The position numbers and the translations under genes were made by a program. The notes beneath the pieces were generated by a model. That model was not told the DNA's origin. It did not search any database and saw only the letters and a program-made list of their open reading frames with translations. DNA of 64,000 bases from Berkiella sp964594635 (GTDB lineage Bacteria > Pseudomonadota > Gammaproteobacteria > Berkiellales > Berkiellaceae): contig CAZQMV010000005.1 of the NCBI GenBank assembly GCA_964594635.1, forward strand, positions 1-64,000. The letters run 5' to 3'. Positions 60,626 to 64,000 of this stretch are shown one piece after another; the stretch's first letter is position 1, and the number at the start of each line of letters is the position of its first letter.

Positions 60626-61435
60626 ATGAAAAAAACCAAGTATATTTCAAAACAGCCTAATGAAAAGGGATTTGTTGCCTATACCGCTGATGAAAATAGC
60701 GTGTGGCACGATCTTTACGTTAGGCAAATGAAATTACTTGAAAATCGGGCATGTCAGGAATATCTCGATGGCATTCAAGCACTGGGTTTAACCAAAGATC
60801 ATATTCCTCAGATCCCTGAAGTGAATGAACGCCTGCGAGCCTTAACCGGCTGGGAAGTGGCTCCCGTCCCTGCTTTGATTAACTTTCAAGCTTTTTTTGA
60901 GCTGATGGCCAATAAAAAATTTCCTGCCGCCACCTTTATTCGCACTCGCGAAGAACTCGACTATATCCAAGAGCCCGATATTTTTCATGAAATATTTGGC
61001 CATTGTCCTTTGATCACACTGCCTGTTTACGCAGAATTTATGCATGAATATGGCAAATTAGGATTGCAGGCGAATCATCTAGACCGAGTCATGCTTGCCA
61101 GGCTTTATTGGTTTACCGTTGAGTTTGGATTAATTGAAACAGCCAAAGGATTAAAGATTTATGGCGGTGGCATTTTGTCGTCATTTGGCGAATCGCAATA
61201 TTGTCTCGATAGCAATGAACCGCAACGTAAACCTTTAGAAGTGATTGAAGCGTTTCGCACACCTTATCGCATTGATATTTTTCAACCGTTGTATTTTGTT
61301 ATTCAGAATTTCAGTGAACTCTTTGGTTTATCCAAACTTCCTTTAATGGATTTAATTCTGCAAGCCAGAAGCCAAGGTATGCACGAGCCATTATTTGCAC
61401 CCAAGCCTAAAGATCAAGAAGATCGGTTTTTGTAA
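60626..61435 (+). CDS. phhA: Phenylalanine 4-monooxygenase
   Basis: The ATG at 60626 gives 269 residues, the normal bacterial length. An in-frame extension to 60482 would translate through the hairpin and is rejected. The iron site is HEIFGHCPL (two His) and YWFTVEFGLIET (Glu), with FIRTREELDYIQEPDIFHE before it. It hydroxylates phenylalanine to tyrosine with tetrahydropterin. Its recycling partner PhhB is encoded at 62841 on the other strand. Confidence 0.95.
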   Translation: MKKTKYISKQPNEKGFVAYTADENSVWHDLYVRQMKLLENRACQEYLDGIQALGLTKDHIPQIPEVNERLRALTGWEVAPVPALINFQAFFELMANKKFPAATFIRTREELDYIQEPDIFHEIFGHCPLITLPVYAEFMHEYGKLGLQANHLDRVMLARLYWFTVEFGLIETAKGLKIYGGGILSSFGESQYCLDSNEPQRKPLEVIEAFRTPYRIDIFQPLYFVIQNFSELFGLSKLPLMDLILQARSQGMHEPLFAPKPKDQEDRFL

Positions 61436-61541
61436 TACCAACGATCTTTTAGTTTTTTAGCTAACAAATACACTTGCTGAATCATTCAAGTTATCAAACT
61501 ATCATGTTATACTCCTGCAAGCTTTTCTCAGGAGATCCTTT

Positions 61542-62840
61542 ATGACTTCTTTTGCTCTTCCAGGTACTCACATTGCAGTCACCCCTTTTTATGACAAAGC
61601 CCGCCCCCTCTATTCTTTAGTCAATTTTTCACAACATCCCGTTATCATTGATGGGGTTAACTATCCCACCACCGAACACTTTTTCCAAGCGCAAAAATTT
61701 GCTGCTCCCGATCCCACTAATGACAAAAGACAAGCCTTCTTACAAGCAGTGAAGGTACGTGGCAATGGGCCTGCTGACGCATTGACCGTTGCGAGAGAAT
61801 GGACCAAGAACTGGAATGATGCGCAAAAGAAGCAATGGTATGCGCAAAATGAACAGGTGATGGAAAAAGCATTACGCGCAAAATGTGAACAACACCCTTC
61901 TATTGCAACAGAGCTCCTTAGCACAACGAATAGCTGTTTAGTTGAAGATACCGGTGAAAGAAATGAAACCATTTGGGGTTGGGGCAATGATGGCTCTGGC
62001 ACGAATAAGCTCGGTAAGCTGTGGATGAAATTACGCAATGAACTTTTTAGTGCAGAAGGGAAAGCGGATTTAATGGTTGATCCCGATAAACTGTATTCGC
62101 AAGTTCAAAAAGCAAGACTCGCTCTAGGAAAAAGAAACACGCTGATGCAAACGTGGCCAGACGTCAAGTCGATACAATCAACACCAGCAAAATCTGCTGA
62201 AAAGGACACCGTTTTTCTTTTGGCAGCTGATGTTCTAAAACAAATGCAAAAAGGCCAGAGTGCACAAACGCTTTCTCGTAAGGGTGAAAAACTTGTGTAT
62301 GGAGTTAGTGGGCAATTTGGTAGCTTTTATATTAAAGGCATGGATCGCAATGGCAGCCCGATTGATGTGTATATCAAAAATAATCAACTATTTGAAAATA
62401 ACCGTCAAGTCGCTAAAAGCACTTGGGCCGAGTGGGCATTACCGATTATTCGTCAATCAATCAAAACGCCCCTCTCAACCAAACCAGTTCCACCACCAAT
62501 ACCATCAACAATGCCTGTTCACACCTCTTCCAAAACAGTAACCGCACTTGTACTCTTAGGCACTGCAGTAGCGATCGTTGCTGGTGCATTGGCATGGGAA
62601 TTTACTTTACCTGTTTCTTTATTAATGGGAATGGCAACTACCGCTGGCGTTTTAGGCTTCATACAATGTAGTTCAACAACGGCAAACATAACATTACACA
62701 GAAGTGTTATCGAAGACAGCACCCCGGTTAATTTACCGCAACAGACCAAATTGTTATATCAAGCCTCTCAAAAGCCTGTAGTCACTTCTGCAGAAAAAGA
62801 AACAGCTGAACGTAAAACTAAACTCTCTTTATCACGATAG
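61542..62840 (+). CDS. NADAR-domain protein with C-terminal membrane segment
   Basis: A 432-residue protein. Residues 10-175 form a YbiA-like NADAR domain: LYSLVNFSQHPVIIDGVNYP, TTEHFFQAQKF, then NETIWGWGNDGSGTNKLGKL and WMKLRNELF. NADAR proteins are linked to NAD/ADP-ribose chemistry and to riboflavin-pathway intermediates. Residues about 210-320 are an unrecognised region (KLVYGVSGQFGSFYIKG). Residues about 325-375 hold two hydrophobic helices, and a polar tail follows. An AGGAG site precedes the ATG. The fusion is unusual; a membrane-targeted or translocated effector is possible but unproven. Confidence 0.75.
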   Translation: MTSFALPGTHIAVTPFYDKARPLYSLVNFSQHPVIIDGVNYPTTEHFFQAQKFAAPDPTNDKRQAFLQAVKVRGNGPADALTVAREWTKNWNDAQKKQWYAQNEQVMEKALRAKCEQHPSIATELLSTTNSCLVEDTGERNETIWGWGNDGSGTNKLGKLWMKLRNELFSAEGKADLMVDPDKLYSQVQKARLALGKRNTLMQTWPDVKSIQSTPAKSAEKDTVFLLAADVLKQMQKGQSAQTLSRKGEKLVYGVSGQFGSFYIKGMDRNGSPIDVYIKNNQLFENNRQVAKSTWAEWALPIIRQSIKTPLSTKPVPPPIPSTMPVHTSSKTVTALVLLGTAVAIVAGALAWEFTLPVSLLMGMATTAGVLGFIQCSSTTANITLHRSVIEDSTPVNLPQQTKLLYQASQKPVVTSAEKETAERKTKLSLSR

Positions 62841-63179
62841 TTATTCGGGCAGTAATGCATCTGTTTTTGCTGCACAAATAAAATCATTTTCCGATAACCC
62901 GCCAATGGCATGTGTGGTGTATTTCACCACACAACGGTTATAGGACACTTCTAAATCGGGATGATGATTTTCCATATTGGCGATATAAGCCAAAGCATTG
63001 ACGAAGGACATGGTGTGGTAATAGTTCTTAAAAGCAAACTTGCGTTGAATATACTTGCCCTCTGCCCCCAATTCCCAACCTGCTTGTAATTTTTTTAAAT
63101 AGTACTCGGTTTCTTTACTATCTAAAGGAGAGGTACCACCCTCACACGCTTTACAATGTTTACCGATTAATTCATTCAT
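62841..63179 (-). CDS. phhB: Pterin-4a-carbinolamine dehydratase
   Basis: From the ATG at 63179 the protein is 112 residues. It has the opening MNELIGKHCKACEGGTSPL, the core RKFAFKNYYHTMSFVNALAY and the active-site MENHHPDLEVSYNRCVVKYT with TTHAIGGLSENDF. It regenerates the pterin cofactor used by PhhA. The ATG overlaps the aminotransferase stop by four bases. An upstream in-frame start at 63224 would lie inside that gene. Confidence 0.93.
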   Translation of the reverse strand: MNELIGKHCKACEGGTSPLDSKETEYYLKKLQAGWELGAEGKYIQRKFAFKNYYHTMSFVNALAYIANMENHHPDLEVSYNRCVVKYTTHAIGGLSENDFICAAKTDALLPE

Positions 63180-64000
63180 GAAACCACTTCCTTCGCCAAA
63201 ATACGCTCTAATGCTTGAATGCAAGCATTATTCTCTTGTTCTGTACCTATCGTGATCCGCAGATATTTATCAAGCCCATAAGGATCCATTGGACGCACAA
63301 TAATACCTTGCTCTAGTAGAGCTTGATAAATGTGTTTGCCCGATTGTTTACATTCCACAAGAATAAAATTACCCGCCGTTGGAATATAATGTAAACCTAA
63401 CTCTTGCAGCTTAACATAGTATTGTTTTTTACCCTGTTCATTTAACCAAATTCCTTGCTTAACGAAATCTTGATCCGCCAAGGCAATGGTTGCTGCAACT
63501 TGCCCAAGATGATTTACATTAAACGGCTGACGAATACGATTAACCAAATCAATAATCGCTTCATGAGCAATACCATAGCCAACGCGCAAAGCTGCTAGAC
63601 CATAAATTTTTGAAAAAGTTCTGGTCACAATCAAATTTGGATATTGCTTTTGCCATTGAAGCGTTTGTGGGTAATCTTTTTCTACAACATATTCATAATA
63701 AGCTTCATCACAAACCACCAATACGTGTGGCGGAATGTTATCTAAAAAAGTTTTAAACGCTTTTTCAGTGACATAGGTACCGGTTGGATTATTGGGATTC
63801 GCTAAAATAATCATGCCGGTGGCAGGAGTTATTGCCGCTTGAATAGCCGGTAGATCGGCTTGAAAATGGGATTCTGGAATTTCTTTAACGCTGATCCCAA
63901 GCCCTTGTGCTAATATTTTATAGGCAATAAAACCATATTGCGAAATCAGCAGATGTTTATCACCCCACACAAAGGCTTGTAACAGCAGCCTTAATACATC
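63176..64000 (-). CDS. hisC: HisC-like aminotransferase (partial, runs off right edge)
   Basis: The minus strand is open from the window edge (DVLRLLLQAFVWGDKHLLIS) to the stop at 63176, 274 residues of the C-terminal three quarters. It has ILANPNNPTGTYV, VVCDEAYYEYV and the PLP lysine in VTRTFSKIYGLAALRVGYG, all of the histidinol-phosphate aminotransferase class. Coupled to phhB, it may act on aromatic amino acids in phenylalanine and tyrosine breakdown instead of, or in addition to, histidine synthesis. The N-terminus is not visible. Confidence 0.88.
   Translation of the reverse strand, partial: DVLRLLLQAFVWGDKHLLISQYGFIAYKILAQGLGISVKEIPESHFQADLPAIQAAITPATGMIILANPNNPTGTYVTEKAFKTFLDNIPPHVLVVCDEAYYEYVVEKDYPQTLQWQKQYPNLIVTRTFSKIYGLAALRVGYGIAHEAIIDLVNRIRQPFNVNHLGQVAATIALADQDFVKQGIWLNEQGKKQYYVKLQELGLHYIPTAGNFILVECKQSGKHIYQALLEQGIIVRPMDPYGLDKYLRITIGTEQENNACIQALERILAKEVVS

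Overview
The window reads as chromosomal DNA of an AT-rich, host-associated-type gammaproteobacterium. A member of the order Legionellales (Legionella, Coxiella or Berkiella-like) is the best guess. The reasons are a complete legionaminic-acid pathway, a YadGH and RES-Xre gene complement, branched-chain amino acid and phenylalanine catabolism, and many proteins with Legionella-type family names. This placement is inference; no rRNA gene is present to prove it. Coding density is high and genes sit in tight, overlapping operons.

Region 1 (1-9893, minus strand) is one long surface-glycan operon read leftward: gmd and fcl (GDP-L-fucose), a PglK/MsbA-like ABC flippase, then legB, legC, legG, legI, legH and ptmE (legionaminic acid). 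The CMP-transferase legF is not in the window and may lie past the left edge.

Region 2 (10142-13267) is a small accessory island. It holds a sugar nucleotidyltransferase that lacks its glycine-rich nucleotide-binding loop, a RelE/XRE toxin-antitoxin pair bracketed by two copies of that gene's 3' end, and a RES/DUF2384 toxin-antitoxin pair.

Region 3 (13283-21000) carries Dps, LemA with an M48 protease, a DUF2157/DUF4401/GDYXXLXY membrane trio, a TPM-domain protein, and an unusual fusion of a chloramphenicol-phosphotransferase-like kinase to an AAC(6')-like acetyltransferase.

Region 4 (21117-30419) is the kdpFABC potassium pump with a KdpD that has lost its histidine kinase half and no kdpE, followed by two unlike dicarboxylate/cation symporters separated by a perfect 23-bp inverted repeat.

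Region 5 (30613-38134) is an export locus: an ABC exporter, a HlyD/tandem-ATPase/two-permease efflux system, and then two tandem 79-residue peptides with double-glycine type leaders. This is the best candidate for an undescribed system.

Region 6 (38125-45739) has tspO, a tRNA-Ser(GGA) followed by tandem repeats that copy its 3' end (interrupted by a 100-N assembly gap), a YiiX-like hydrolase, yadGH, an acid phosphatase, an orphan LivJ-type binding protein and two small secreted proteins, one Cys/His rich.

Region 7 (45899-64000) is catabolic: a branched-chain 2-oxoacid dehydrogenase (E1a, E1b, E2), two acyl-CoA dehydrogenases, an SDR, a thiolase, the full leucine pathway from isovaleryl-CoA to acetoacetate (liuA-E) and scoAB. 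phhA, phhB and a HisC-like aminotransferase follow for phenylalanine, with a NADAR-domain membrane protein inserted between them.
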